57,167 bases of DNA from positions 1-57,167 of the forward strand of contig JAPLBF010000028.1 of NCBI GenBank assembly GCA_026392825.1, given 5' to 3'. This stretch comes from Actinomycetota bacterium (GTDB taxonomy: Bacteria; Actinomycetota; Actinomycetes; Nanopelagicales; Nanopelagicaceae). The translations under genes were made by a program, and so were the position numbers. Shown one piece after another: positions 37,092 to 45,820 of this stretch; within the stretch, counting starts at the first letter, position 1; the number at the start of each line of letters is the position of its first letter. The notes beneath the pieces were generated by a model that saw only the letters and a list, made by a program, of their open reading frames with translations, made no database searches and was not told where the DNA came from.

Positions 37092-37672
37092 GACAAGCCC
37101 GCGTAGAACGTAAGACTAAAGAGTCACAAGTAATCGTTGAATTAAACCTAGATGGTGTCGGTGAGATTTCAGTTGATACCGGTGTTCCGTTCTTTGATCA
37201 CATGCTTTCTCAACTTGGCAAGCATTCCGGTTTTAATCTAACTGTGAAAACAACTGGCGATGTTGATGTCGATTCTCACCACACTGTTGAGGATACTTCT
37301 TTGGCATTTGGTCAGGCCCTTCGTGAAGCGCTCGGCGATAAAGTAGGAATTCGTCGCTTTGGCGATGCGATGGTGCCACTTGATGAAGTTCTTGTTCAGG
37401 CGGCCGTGGACCTCTCCGGACGTCCATACCTTGTCCACCGCCAACCTGAAATTGTGGAATTAATCGGAACATTTGATACGACTCTTGGAAAACATATTTG
37501 GGAGTCAATCGTTGCTGAAGCGCGTATCGCACTTCACATTCGCGTCCTTGAAGGCCGCAACGCCCACCACGTCTTTGAAGCACAATTTAAAGCCGTTGCG
37601 CGTGCACTCCGTGATGCAGTCTCACTTGATGGCGGAATCGCAGGAGTTCCTTCCACAAAAGGTTCGCTCTAA
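37088..37672 (+). CDS. hisB: Imidazoleglycerol-phosphate dehydratase
   Basis: This 194-residue manganese enzyme dehydrates imidazole glycerol phosphate. It is the stand-alone form, without the histidinol phosphatase domain fused in E. coli. The repeated metal-binding motifs are visible as FFDHMLSQLGKHS, DSHHTVEDTSLAFG (about 59-72) and NAHHVFEAQFKA (about 158-169). It starts with an ATGA overlap to hisC; hisH follows after two bases. Histidinol phosphatase is not encoded in this window. Confidence 0.95.
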   Translation: MRQARVERKTKESQVIVELNLDGVGEISVDTGVPFFDHMLSQLGKHSGFNLTVKTTGDVDVDSHHTVEDTSLAFGQALREALGDKVGIRRFGDAMVPLDEVLVQAAVDLSGRPYLVHRQPEIVELIGTFDTTLGKHIWESIVAEARIALHIRVLEGRNAHHVFEAQFKAVARALRDAVSLDGGIAGVPSTKGSL

Positions 37673-37674
37673 TA

Positions 37675-38277
37675 GTGATTGCAATCCTTGACTACGGGTC
37701 AGGTAATTTACGTTCAGCACAACGTGCTTTCGAGCGAAGTGGATCTGAAGTAGTAGTTACATCCGATCGCGAAACTGCGCTAAACGCTGCTGGTCTTGTT
37801 GTGCCAGGTGTTGGCGCATTTGCCGCATGCATGCGCGGATTAATGGCGATCGGGGGAGATGAAATCGTTCGCGCCAGAGTCGCCGCAAAACGTCCGACTC
37901 TCGGTATCTGTGTTGGTATGCAAATTCTTTTTCGCGATGGTGATGAGCACGCAAATACCGAATTACACAAAGGTGTTGGAATATGGCAAGAGAGTATTAC
38001 CAAATTAGCAGCGCCAATCTTGCCGCATATGGGATGGAATACCGTTGCCGTTACCGGTACATCACAACTCTTTAAAGGTATTGCCGATCAATCATTTTAT
38101 TTTGTCCATTCTTACGCTGCGAAATCCAGCGTAGGCACTGCGCAGGGTTGGACAACTCATAGCGAGAAATTTCTTAGCGCAGTTGAAGATGGCGCTATCT
38201 GTGCCACGCAATTTCACCCAGAAAAATCTGGTGATGCCGGCCTTGAACTAATCAAGAATTGGGTGGGGCTGCTATGA
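37675..38277 (+). CDS. hisH: Imidazole glycerol phosphate synthase glutaminase subunit
   Basis: This 200-residue class I glutaminase feeds ammonia to HisF. The catalytic triad is Cys79 in TLGICVGMQ with His181 and Glu183 in QFHPEKS. The start is a GTG two bases after the hisB stop. The HisF partner is at 39015. The end overlaps the hisA start by ATGA. Confidence 0.94.
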   Translation: MIAILDYGSGNLRSAQRAFERSGSEVVVTSDRETALNAAGLVVPGVGAFAACMRGLMAIGGDEIVRARVAAKRPTLGICVGMQILFRDGDEHANTELHKGVGIWQESITKLAAPILPHMGWNTVAVTGTSQLFKGIADQSFYFVHSYAAKSSVGTAQGWTTHSEKFLSAVEDGAICATQFHPEKSGDAGLELIKNWVGLL

Positions 38278-39014
38278 GCGGATCAAAATATTTGGAACTT
38301 CTCCCTGCCGTTGATGTAAAAGATGGTCGTGCAGTAAGACTGGTGCAAGGTGAGCTTGCGCGCGAAAGCGTTTATGGTCAGCCACTTGAAGTAGCTTTAG
38401 AATTTCAAGCAGCAGGAGCTGAGTGGTTGCACCTAGTAGATCTTGATGCTGCATTCGGCCGTGGAGATAACAGCGCCATTCTCGCTGAAGTTGTTGGGCG
38501 TTTAGATATAAAGGTAGAGCTATCCGGAGGTATTCGCGATGATGAATCACTCAAGCGCGCTCTCGCCACCGGTTGTCGCCGTATAAACCTTGGCACTGCT
38601 GCACTGGAGAATCCGGAGTGGACCGCGCGGGTAATTGCAGAACACGGCGATCGAATCGCGGTTGGTTTAGATGTACGTGGCCATGTTCTTGCAGCGCGTG
38701 GTTGGACCAAAGAAGGCGGAGATCTTTTTGAAACCTTAGCCCGACTAGAAAGCGATGGTTGTGCGCGTTATGTCGTAACCGATGTAACCAAAGATGGAAC
38801 TTTGCAAGGTCCAAATTTAGAGTTACTCCGTGAAGTATGCAGCGTTACTAAGAAGCCAGTTGTTGCCAGTGGAGGAATCTCATCGCTAGCCGACATCTCC
38901 GCGCTATCTGCTTTAAATGAAATTGGCGTTGAAGGCGCGATCGTCGGTAAAGCTTTATATGCCGGTGCTTTTACTTTGCCAGAAGCTTTGGCTCTGACTA
39001 AAGGCGCCAAATAA
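38274..39014 (+). CDS. priA: HisA/PriA isomerase, probably bifunctional (HisA and TrpF)
   Basis: This 246-residue (beta-alpha)8 barrel isomerises ProFAR in histidine synthesis. The catalytic aspartates are Asp14 ([10 protein letters not shown]) and Asp170 ([10 protein letters not shown]). The loop [10 protein letters not shown] carries Arg142 and Trp144, matching the arginine and tryptophan that mycobacterial PriA uses to bind the tryptophan-pathway substrate. [13 protein letters not shown] and [13 protein letters not shown] are also PriA-like. No trpF occurs with the trp genes downstream, which supports a dual role. ATG at 38274 overlaps the hisH stop. Confidence 0.88.
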   Translation: MSGSKYLELLPAVDVKDGRAVRLVQGELARESVYGQPLEVALEFQAAGAEWLHLVDLDAAFGRGDNSAILAEVVGRLDIKVELSGGIRDDESLKRALATGCRRINLGTAALENPEWTARVIAEHGDRIAVGLDVRGHVLAARGWTKEGGDLFETLARLESDGCARYVVTDVTKDGTLQGPNLELLREVCSVTKKPVVASGGISSLADISALSALNEIGVEGAIVGKALYAGAFTLPEALALTKGAK

Positions 39015-39788
39015 ATGGCGCTTTCAATTCGAATCATTCCTTGTTTAGATGTAACAGATGGGCGCGTTGTAAAAGGTGTCAATTTCACAGATCTGGTGGA
39101 TGCTGGTGATCCCGTAGAAATGGCAGATTTATATAACCTGGAAGGCGCAGATGAGTTAACTTTCCTAGATATATCTGCCAGTAGTTCGAATCGGGAAACC
39201 ACTTTGGATGTCGTCCGAAAAACCGCCGAACAAGTTTTCATTCCATTAACTGTGGGAGGCGGAATCCGAAGCGTAGAAGATGTAGATCGGCTACTACGCG
39301 CGGGCGCCGATAAAGTTTCGATAAATACTTCAGCGATTGCCCGTCCAGAGTTAATTGCAGAAATTGCCGATCGTTTCGGTTCACAAGTACTTGTCATTTC
39401 AGTAGATGCACGCCGAGCAAGAACCGAATCAGGATTTGAAGTTACAACTCACGGAGGACGACAGAGCGCTGGTCTTGATGCACTCGCGTGGGTTGAGAAA
39501 GCTTGCGCACTCGGTGCAGGAGAAATCCTTCTGAATTCAATGGATGCCGATGGCACGCGCGCGGGTTATGACATCGGAATGATCACAGCGGTACGAGCAA
39601 TCTCCAAAGTTCCGTTGATCGCCAGTGGTGGAGCAGGAACACTCGAAGATTTTGGTGCCGCCCTTGATGCTGGCGCTGATGCTTTACTCGCAGCGAGCGT
39701 ATTTCACTTCGGAATTCACCGAATCAGTGATGTTAAGAAGTATTTAAGCGCGCAAGGATATTCCATTCGCAACAACCGCATCGCCTAA
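39015..39788 (+). CDS. hisF: Imidazole glycerol phosphate synthase cyclase subunit
   Basis: This 257-residue barrel enzyme uses ammonia from HisH to form imidazole glycerol phosphate and AICAR. Catalytic aspartates are Asp12 in [19 protein letters not shown] and Asp131 in VISVDARR. The phosphate-binding [10 protein letters not shown] and [11 protein letters not shown] segments are present. It starts immediately after the hisA stop. Confidence 0.95.
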   Translation: MALSIRIIPCLDVTDGRVVKGVNFTDLVDAGDPVEMADLYNLEGADELTFLDISASSSNRETTLDVVRKTAEQVFIPLTVGGGIRSVEDVDRLLRAGADKVSINTSAIARPELIAEIADRFGSQVLVISVDARRARTESGFEVTTHGGRQSAGLDALAWVEKACALGAGEILLNSMDADGTRAGYDIGMITAVRAISKVPLIASGGAGTLEDFGAALDAGADALLAASVFHFGIHRISDVKKYLSAQGYSIRNNRIA

Positions 39789-39790
39789 GG

Positions 39791-39796
39791 CAGAAT
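39791..39796 (+). promoter_or_regulatory. Possible internal -10 box before hisI
   Basis: CAGAAT stands six bases before the hisI ATG in the 14-base gap after hisF. It matches the leaderless spacing, but its first base differs from TANNNT, so the call is weak. Confidence 0.25.
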
Positions 39797-39802
39797 AAGA
39801 CT

Positions 39803-40174
39803 ATGGATGCGCAGCTGCCGACGGATCTGCCTGCCGATATCGCAGCGATCTTAAAAAATGATCTGGATCTAATTCCGGCGATCGCCCAGGACGCTAAGAC
39901 CGGCGAAGTTTTAATGTTGGCTTATATGAATCGCCAGTCACTTGCCTTAACCCTCAAGAGTGGGCGAGCAACTTACTGGAGCCGCAGCCGCAACGAACTC
40001 TGGGAGAAGGGCGCGACTTCAGGAAATAGCCAAAGAGTTTTAGCTATCTCATTAGATTGCGATGGCGATGCGATTTTAATTAAAGTCGAACAAAGTGGCG
40101 CTGCCTGCCATACCGGGGAGCAAAGTTGTTTTCATAACCAAGTGCCTATCAACAATTCTGCGGGGAAGAGTTAA
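39803..40174 (+). CDS. hisI: Phosphoribosyl-AMP cyclohydrolase
   Basis: This 123-residue zinc enzyme opens the purine ring of PR-AMP in histidine synthesis. Visible are the substrate loop [20 protein letters not shown] (about residues 56-75) and the metal ligands in [11 protein letters not shown] and CHTGEQSCF (about 102-116). It is the single-domain form; the pyrophosphohydrolase HisE must be separate. Its stop shares one base with the trpE start, tying the his and trp genes together. Confidence 0.94.
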   Translation: MDAQLPTDLPADIAAILKNDLDLIPAIAQDAKTGEVLMLAYMNRQSLALTLKSGRATYWSRSRNELWEKGATSGNSQRVLAISLDCDGDAILIKVEQSGAACHTGEQSCFHNQVPINNSAGKS

Positions 40175-41670
40175 TGCAACGTTCAGAATTTCAGGAGTAT
40201 GCCAAAAGTTTTAATGTAATTCCAGTTTACCGCAAACTTCTCGCAGACGGTGAAACCCCAATTGGAATTTATCGAAAGTTAGCAAAGAACGCGCCCTCTA
40301 CTTTTCTCCTGGAATCTGCCGAACACGGGGGAGCGTGGTCGCGTTACTCATTTATCGGAGCAAATAGCCAAGCAACTTTGAGCGAGAAGGAAGGCAAGGC
40401 GATCTGGGTCGGAACTACTCCAGCTGGTGCACCTGTTGGAATAGATCCACTCGAAGCGCTGCGCCTATCTGCCGCACATTTGCGTTCGCCTAAAATCCCG
40501 GGGCTTCCACCACTAACTGGTGGCTTAGTTGGTTATATGGGATACGACTGCGTTCGCCGCTTGGAGAAAATTCCTTCACTTGGTAAAAAAGATATTGATT
40601 TACCAGAGTTGGCTTTCATGTTGACCAGTGATCTTGCGGTTATGGATCACGCGGAAGGAACAATCACTTTAATTGCCAATGCCATTAATTGGGATGGAAC
40701 TGGTGATCGGGTAGATCAGGCATACGATGACGCGCAATCGCGATTAGATCGAATGCAGAGTGATCTCGCTTGCTCTCTTCCAGGATTTGTCGCCGAGCTA
40801 GCCCAAAAGAGCGCGCCAGAGTTCACGCGCAATATTTCGGGTGAAGAGTACAAAGCAAAGATTGCTTTGGCTAAGGAAGAAATTTTGGCAGGTGAAGCAT
40901 TCCAAATAGTTCTCTCACAACGTTTTGCCATGGAGTGCACTGCAGATGCGCTAGACGTTTATCGCATGTTGCGCCTGCATAATCCGAGCCCCTATATGTA
41001 TTTATTTAGATTTACAGATGGCGTTGAAGTAGTTGGTTCAAGCCCAGAAGCGCTGGTCAAAGTCACCAGCAAAGAAGTGATGGTTCATCCGATTGCTGGT
41101 ACCCGTAAAAGATCAGATTCGACAGAAGAAGATCATCGCCTTGGCGAAGAGTTATTGGCAGATCCGAAAGAGCGCGCCGAGCATTTGATGTTGGTAGATC
41201 TTGGACGAAATGATCTAGGGCGAATTTGCACTCCCGGAAGCGTTGAGGTTATCGACTTTATGCATATTGAACGTTACTCACACGTTATGCATATCGTCTC
41301 CACTGTTATTGGAGAGCTGTCTGAAAAATCATCACCAGTTGACGCGCTCTTTGCAGTTTTCCCAGCAGGAACTCTTTCCGGTGCACCAAAACCACGCGCG
41401 ATGGAGATTATCGAAACTCTAGAACCAACGCAGCGCGGTCTATACGGTGGGGCGATCGGTTATATAGATTTCACTGGCAATATCGATACTTGTATTGCAA
41501 TTCGCACTGCTCTTATTCACAAGGGCGTTGCATATGTTCAAGCAGGCGCTGGAGTCGTGGCCGATTCAGATCCAGAGTCGGAGAATCAAGAGTGTCTAAA
41601 TAAAGCCGCTGCGGTTTTAGGCGCAATTGGCGCTGCTAACAAATTATCTACTGAAATGGCGAATTCTTAA
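40174..41670 (+). CDS. trpE: Anthranilate synthase component I
   Basis: This 498-residue enzyme makes anthranilate from chorismate, using ammonia from the TrpG glutaminase, which is not in this window. The N-terminal LLES motif (residues 45-48) followed by GGAWSRYSFIG marks the tryptophan feedback site. The chorismate-binding domain is seen in AGTRKRSD, LVDLGRNDLGR, FPAGTLSGAPKPRAM and YGGAIGYIDF. The start overlaps hisI (TAATG). No attenuator is possible at this junction, so control is probably feedback or from the upstream promoter. Confidence 0.95.
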   Translation: MQRSEFQEYAKSFNVIPVYRKLLADGETPIGIYRKLAKNAPSTFLLESAEHGGAWSRYSFIGANSQATLSEKEGKAIWVGTTPAGAPVGIDPLEALRLSAAHLRSPKIPGLPPLTGGLVGYMGYDCVRRLEKIPSLGKKDIDLPELAFMLTSDLAVMDHAEGTITLIANAINWDGTGDRVDQAYDDAQSRLDRMQSDLACSLPGFVAELAQKSAPEFTRNISGEEYKAKIALAKEEILAGEAFQIVLSQRFAMECTADALDVYRMLRLHNPSPYMYLFRFTDGVEVVGSSPEALVKVTSKEVMVHPIAGTRKRSDSTEEDHRLGEELLADPKERAEHLMLVDLGRNDLGRICTPGSVEVIDFMHIERYSHVMHIVSTVIGELSEKSSPVDALFAVFPAGTLSGAPKPRAMEIIETLEPTQRGLYGGAIGYIDFTGNIDTCIAIRTALIHKGVAYVQAGAGVVADSDPESENQECLNKAAAVLGAIGAANKLSTEMANS

Positions 41671-41844
41671 ATGTCAGATCTTGCGCCAGTTCTTTTCTCA
41701 CTTGTCGTAATTCTCTTTCTAGTCTTTGCGATTTCACGTCGCTTCAATATCTCATCGCGTTATGAGCGCAAACCAAAAGTACACACTCCCTGGAGCGCGC
41801 TCGATAACGGAATAGATCCATCTAAGGATGGTGGCGAAAAGTGA
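41671..41844 (+). CDS. 57-residue single-span membrane protein in the trp genes
   Basis: An ATG directly after the trpE stop opens a 57-residue frame, MSDLAPVLFSLVVILFLVFA and onward, ending in a TGA that overlaps the trpC start by GTGA. It has one membrane segment (about residues 5-21), a basic stretch, and a polar tail with the segment VHTPWSALDNGIDP. The perfect fit between two genes strongly supports translation. Actinobacterial trp operons often hold small membrane proteins of unknown role at this place. I do not recognise a named family. Confidence 0.78.
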   Translation: MSDLAPVLFSLVVILFLVFAISRRFNISSRYERKPKVHTPWSALDNGIDPSKDGGEK

Positions 41845-42614
41845 GCGTTTTGGATTCAATTATTGAAGGCGTGCGTGAGGATTTAGCTAAGCGCCGTAAA
41901 TCATTGGGTCAATTGCATGACGAAATGTCGCAAGCTCCAGCGCCGCTAGATGCGCATCCGGTCCTTAAAGGTGATGTAATGAAAGTGATCGCAGAGGTAA
42001 AGCGATCATCACCTAGTAAAGGTTCACTTTCAGCAATTGCAGATCCGGCAGCTCTCGCTGAGCAGTACCAGATCGCTGGCGCAAGCGTGATTAGCGTTTT
42101 GACTGAGGAGCGCAGATTTAAGGGTTCGCTTGCAGATTTAACCGCTGTTCGATCAAGGGTTTCAATTCCAATTCTTCGTAAAGATTTTATGGTTGATGAG
42201 TATCAATTCTTTGAGGCTCGTGCACACGGTGCCGATATGGTGCTTTTAATTGTCGCTGCTTTGGCGAAGAGCCAGTTGCGAGATTTCTATGATCTAGCAA
42301 CCGATCTAGGAATGGCAGTTCTTATCGAAGTTCACACCGCTGATGAGTTAGAACGCGCGATGGAGATCTCACCGCGCATTGTTGGAGTTAACTCCCGTAA
42401 CTTAAAGACGCTAGAAGTAAATCCAGCAGCCTTTGCTGAGTTGATTCCACGGATTCCGAGCGAGGTTATCCGTGTCGCAGAATCAGGAATCAGCCGCCGC
42501 GCTGATGTTGAGTTTGCGCAAAGCCACGGGGCGGACGCCATATTGGTAGGTGAAGCCCTCGTCACATCTGCGGATGCGAATTTGGCAATGCGTGCCTTAT
42601 TAGGTCAAGGGTAG
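41841..42614 (+). CDS. trpC: Indole-3-glycerol phosphate synthase
   Basis: This 257-residue barrel enzyme closes the indole ring from CdRP. Motifs include AEVKRSSPSKGSLS (about residues 53-66), LRKDFMVDEYQ, VLIEVHTADELERA and GVNSRNLKTLEV, with the C-terminal ESGI and GADAILVGEALV phosphate-binding parts. It is single-function, not fused to trpF. It starts at a GTG that overlaps the stop of the small membrane gene. Confidence 0.95.
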   Translation: MSVLDSIIEGVREDLAKRRKSLGQLHDEMSQAPAPLDAHPVLKGDVMKVIAEVKRSSPSKGSLSAIADPAALAEQYQIAGASVISVLTEERRFKGSLADLTAVRSRVSIPILRKDFMVDEYQFFEARAHGADMVLLIVAALAKSQLRDFYDLATDLGMAVLIEVHTADELERAMEISPRIVGVNSRNLKTLEVNPAAFAELIPRIPSEVIRVAESGISRRADVEFAQSHGADAILVGEALVTSADANLAMRALLGQG

Positions 42615-42617
42615 GCT
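42612..42617 (+). promoter_or_regulatory. -10 box of trpB, leaderless type
   Basis: TAGGCT, including the trpC stop, is followed by TTAACT and the trpB ATG at 42624: a six-base gap with no ribosome site. It may supply extra transcripts of trpBA independent of the his promoter. Confidence 0.45.
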
Positions 42618-42623
42618 TTAACT

Positions 42624-43835
42624 ATGTCGATTTCAGAGCGCGAGGATCTCTCCGCCATATTGGGCCACTTCGGTCCTTACGGTGGACGTTTTGTTCCGGA
42701 AGCTCTAATTGGTGCACTTGAAGAGTTAGAGGAAGCACACCGCACTTCACAACTCGACCCGTCTTTTGTATCTGAACTTGCCGAACTTCACCGCACATAT
42801 ACCGGTCGCCCCAGCATCCTCACCGAAGCGAAACGTTTTGCAGAGCATGCAGGTGGAGCCCGCATAATTTTAAAGCGCGAAGATCTCAATCACACTGGAA
42901 GTCACAAGATAAATAACGTACTTGGACAAGCGCTGCTCACAAAGCGAATGGGCAAGAAACGAATCATTGCCGAAACTGGAGCTGGTCAACACGGAGTTGC
43001 TTCTGCTACTGCCGCCGCTCTTATGGGGTTGGAATGCGTTGTCTATATGGGCGAAGAAGATACAAAGCGTCAAGCGCTAAATGTTGCGCGAATGAAATTG
43101 TTAGGCGCTGAAGTTGTTCCAGTAACGTCTGGCTCACGCACACTAAAGGATGCCATTAACGAAGCGATGCGCGACTGGGTAACAAATGTGGAGACCACAC
43201 ATTACATGTTGGGTACCGTCGCTGGCCCTCATCCATTCCCAACCATGGTTAGAGACTTTCATAAAATTATTGGTGAAGAAACGCGGGCGCAAGTTCTAGA
43301 ACTTACAGGTCGTCTTCCTGATGCGGTTCTCGCATGTGTAGGAGGTGGATCAAATGCGATTGGCATCTTCCACCGTTTCATTTCAGATCCAACGGTTCGT
43401 TTAATTGGACTTGAAGCAGGCGGTGATGGAGTGGAAACTGGTCGCCACGCCGCAACTATTACTGGTGGTACACCGGGTGTTCTTCACGGCACTCGCTCAT
43501 ATGTTTTGCAAGATAAGAATGGACAGACTGTTGAGTCGCATTCAATTTCTGCTGGCCTTGATTACCCTGGCGTCGGACCAGAGCATGCTTACTTACACGA
43601 CATTGGTCGCACCGAATATCGCGCAATCACTGACGATCAAGCAATGCACGCATTTGCGCTCTTATCAAAGACAGAAGGAATCATTCCGGCCATTGAAACT
43701 GCGCACGCACTGGCAGGTGCAATGCAGGTGGGAAATGAACTTGGTAAAGATGCAATTATCGTTATTAATCTCTCTGGACGCGGAGATAAAGATGTGCAGA
43801 CTGCCGCAAGTTACTTTGGAATTCCCCTCGATTAA
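42624..43835 (+). CDS. trpB: Tryptophan synthase beta chain
   Basis: This 403-residue PLP enzyme joins indole and serine to give tryptophan. The PLP lysine is Lys95 in [13 protein letters not shown] and the phosphate loop is [12 protein letters not shown]. The alpha-subunit communication region around [15 protein letters not shown] is present. It is followed by trpA through a TAATG overlap, as expected for equal subunit synthesis. Confidence 0.96.
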   Translation: MSISEREDLSAILGHFGPYGGRFVPEALIGALEELEEAHRTSQLDPSFVSELAELHRTYTGRPSILTEAKRFAEHAGGARIILKREDLNHTGSHKINNVLGQALLTKRMGKKRIIAETGAGQHGVASATAAALMGLECVVYMGEEDTKRQALNVARMKLLGAEVVPVTSGSRTLKDAINEAMRDWVTNVETTHYMLGTVAGPHPFPTMVRDFHKIIGEETRAQVLELTGRLPDAVLACVGGGSNAIGIFHRFISDPTVRLIGLEAGGDGVETGRHAATITGGTPGVLHGTRSYVLQDKNGQTVESHSISAGLDYPGVGPEHAYLHDIGRTEYRAITDDQAMHAFALLSKTEGIIPAIETAHALAGAMQVGNELGKDAIIVINLSGRGDKDVQTAASYFGIPLD

Positions 43836-44632
43836 TGACCGCTTTAGATCAACTCTTTGAAAAAGTTCGAGCTGAAAATCGTGCAGCACTTATCGCATAC
43901 ATTCCAGCAGGCTTTCCATCTCAGGCAGGATGCCATCGCGTAATCGCTGCATTCATTGCCGGGGGAGTAGATGCAATTGAAATCGGTTATCCCTACAGCG
44001 ATCCCGTTATGGATGGACCGACCATTCAAGCCGCCGCCGTTACAGCTCTTGATAACGGAACAGGTGCGGAGGAAGTTTTAGAAGCGCTAAAAATCGCGAG
44101 TGCATCTGTACCAGCGGTAGTAATGACTTACTGGAATCCTATTGAGCGTTTTGGTGTGGACAAGTTTGCCGCCGCGATCGCTGCCAATGGTGGATCAGGT
44201 GTGATCACTCCAGATTTAACAATAGAAGAGTCGGTGGGTTGGATAGGCGCAACTCAGACTTCTTCGATTAATCCGATATATGTCGTAGCCCCAAGTACAA
44301 AGGATGCGCGATTAGCGCAAGTGACTTCCAAATGCGGAGGATTTGTTTACGCTGCATCTTTAATGGGAGTAACCGGAGCGCGCGCATCGGTCTCATCAGG
44401 TGCTGGTGATCTCGTGGCACGGGTGCGCAAAACAACTGATCTTCCAATCGCGGTTGGCTTGGGAGTATCAACACGCGAACAAGCTAAGGGCGTTGCCGCT
44501 TATGCAGATGGCGTGATAGTTGGTTCAGCATTTATTAAAGCGATCCAAGATGCTCCAAATGAAGAAGAAGGACTAAAGGCTGTAACAGAATTAGCGCGTG
44601 AATTAGCAAAGGGAGTACGTGAGGGACGATGA
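43835..44632 (+). CDS. trpA: Tryptophan synthase alpha chain
   Basis: This 265-residue barrel subunit cleaves indole-3-glycerol phosphate and passes indole to TrpB. The catalytic glutamate and aspartate are in AIEIGYPYSDPVMDGPTIQ (about residues 48-66; more often ELGVPFSDP). VMTYWNPIERFG and GVTGARAS follow. The stop overlaps the next gene (ATGA), so the membrane protein downstream belongs to the same operon. Confidence 0.95.
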   Translation: MTALDQLFEKVRAENRAALIAYIPAGFPSQAGCHRVIAAFIAGGVDAIEIGYPYSDPVMDGPTIQAAAVTALDNGTGAEEVLEALKIASASVPAVVMTYWNPIERFGVDKFAAAIAANGGSGVITPDLTIEESVGWIGATQTSSINPIYVVAPSTKDARLAQVTSKCGGFVYAASLMGVTGARASVSSGAGDLVARVRKTTDLPIAVGLGVSTREQAKGVAAYADGVIVGSAFIKAIQDAPNEEEGLKAVTELARELAKGVREGR

Positions 44633-45123
44633 AAGAGAAATTTGTAATTTTGCAACCTTGGATTGGGTTGGTAGCGCGGTTAATTTTGGGTGGCGTGCTA
44701 TTTCTCGCTGGATTTTTAAAAGTTGATGAACCAGATAAATCACAAATGGCGGTTCGTGCTTATGAAATGCTCCCTATCTCGATAGCCAATTTGCTCGGCT
44801 TGACGCTTCCATTTGTAGAGGTTGCAATTGGCGCACTTTTGATTTTGGGATCCCTAACGCGGTTTATGGCTGCACTTGGTGGATTCACAATGGTCATCTT
44901 CATCATCGCTATTGCGCAAGCTTGGGCTAGAGGCCTAAATATTGATTGCGGTTGCTTTGGCGGGGGAGGCACAGTAGCCCCGGGCGAAACAAAGTATTTA
45001 CAGGAAATTCTCAGGGATTTGGGGCTGGCATTTCTCGCTGCCTATTTGATTCGCTATCCTTCAACCAAGTTTTCGTTAGATAAGAACCAGAATAGTAAAT
45101 CCTCACAGGAAGAAGTGGCATAA
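44629..45123 (+). CDS. MauE/DoxX family redox-associated membrane protein
   Basis: This 164-residue protein has four membrane segments and the motif NIDCGCFGG with Cys107 and Cys109, typical of MauE/DoxX-type proteins. MauE is needed for disulfide formation in methylamine dehydrogenase, and relatives next to thioredoxin-fold genes are thought to recycle their partner. Here a DsbA-like protein follows after two bases, so the pair may form an oxidative folding unit. The start overlaps trpA. Confidence 0.83.
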   Translation: MKEKFVILQPWIGLVARLILGGVLFLAGFLKVDEPDKSQMAVRAYEMLPISIANLLGLTLPFVEVAIGALLILGSLTRFMAALGGFTMVIFIIAIAQAWARGLNIDCGCFGGGGTVAPGETKYLQEILRDLGLAFLAAYLIRYPSTKFSLDKNQNSKSSQEEVA

Positions 45124-45125
45124 GA

Positions 45126-45806
45126 ATGGCACAGGCAAAAAACCCAAAAGGCGGCAAAGACAACTTCACTCGCAACTTAGTTATTGCGGTGGTTCTTGGG
45201 GTAGTTCTGATTATGCTCGTTCCAACGCTTCTATCTAAAAAGACCAACACCGATGCAGCCATTCCTTCCAGTGTTTCAGTTGAAGATGGTTATGGAATGG
45301 TCTTTAACAAAGAACTCCAGGATGTCCCATTTATTGAAATTTATGAAGACTTTCAATGTCCAGCGTGTGCTCGATTTGAATCAATTGTTGGCGAGTACGT
45401 GGAAGATTTGATTAATACCAAAAAAGCAAAGGTGGCATACCACCCATTATCTTTCCTTGGCCCTGAATCACAATTGGCAGCGAACGCCGCAGGATGTGCT
45501 GCAGATGAAGGTAAGTTTATTCAATTCCATAAACTGCTCTATGCAAACCAACCTGCTGAAAATTCTGGAGCATGGAGTGCAGGTTACTTCTCAACTTTGA
45601 GCCTAGGTTTAGGAATTCAAAGTAAGGATTACGACAAGTGCGTCGCTAATAATGAATACAAAGACTGGGTTACAAATGTTGCCAACGAAGGCGCTAAGCG
45701 CAATATAAATTCAACTCCCACAGTATTCATAAATGGAAAAGAGATCGATCGCAACAAGGCGTACAACAGCCTGGGCGAGTTCATGCTCGCTGTCTCTAAA
45801 GCTTAA
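45126..45806 (+). CDS. Membrane-anchored DsbA-like thioredoxin-fold protein
   Basis: This 226-residue protein has a basic N-terminus, one membrane segment (about residues 17-36) and an exported thioredoxin-fold domain with the active site CPAC (Cys78 and Cys81 in YEDFQCPACARF) and the cis-proline region INSTPTVFINGKEI (about 198-211). It probably oxidises or isomerises disulfides in exported proteins. The gene lies between the MauE-like gene and lgt, so all three act at the membrane surface. Confidence 0.88.
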   Translation: MAQAKNPKGGKDNFTRNLVIAVVLGVVLIMLVPTLLSKKTNTDAAIPSSVSVEDGYGMVFNKELQDVPFIEIYEDFQCPACARFESIVGEYVEDLINTKKAKVAYHPLSFLGPESQLAANAAGCAADEGKFIQFHKLLYANQPAENSGAWSAGYFSTLSLGLGIQSKDYDKCVANNEYKDWVTNVANEGAKRNINSTPTVFINGKEIDRNKAYNSLGEFMLAVSKA

Positions 45807-45820
45807 GCTAAAGCTTAAAG

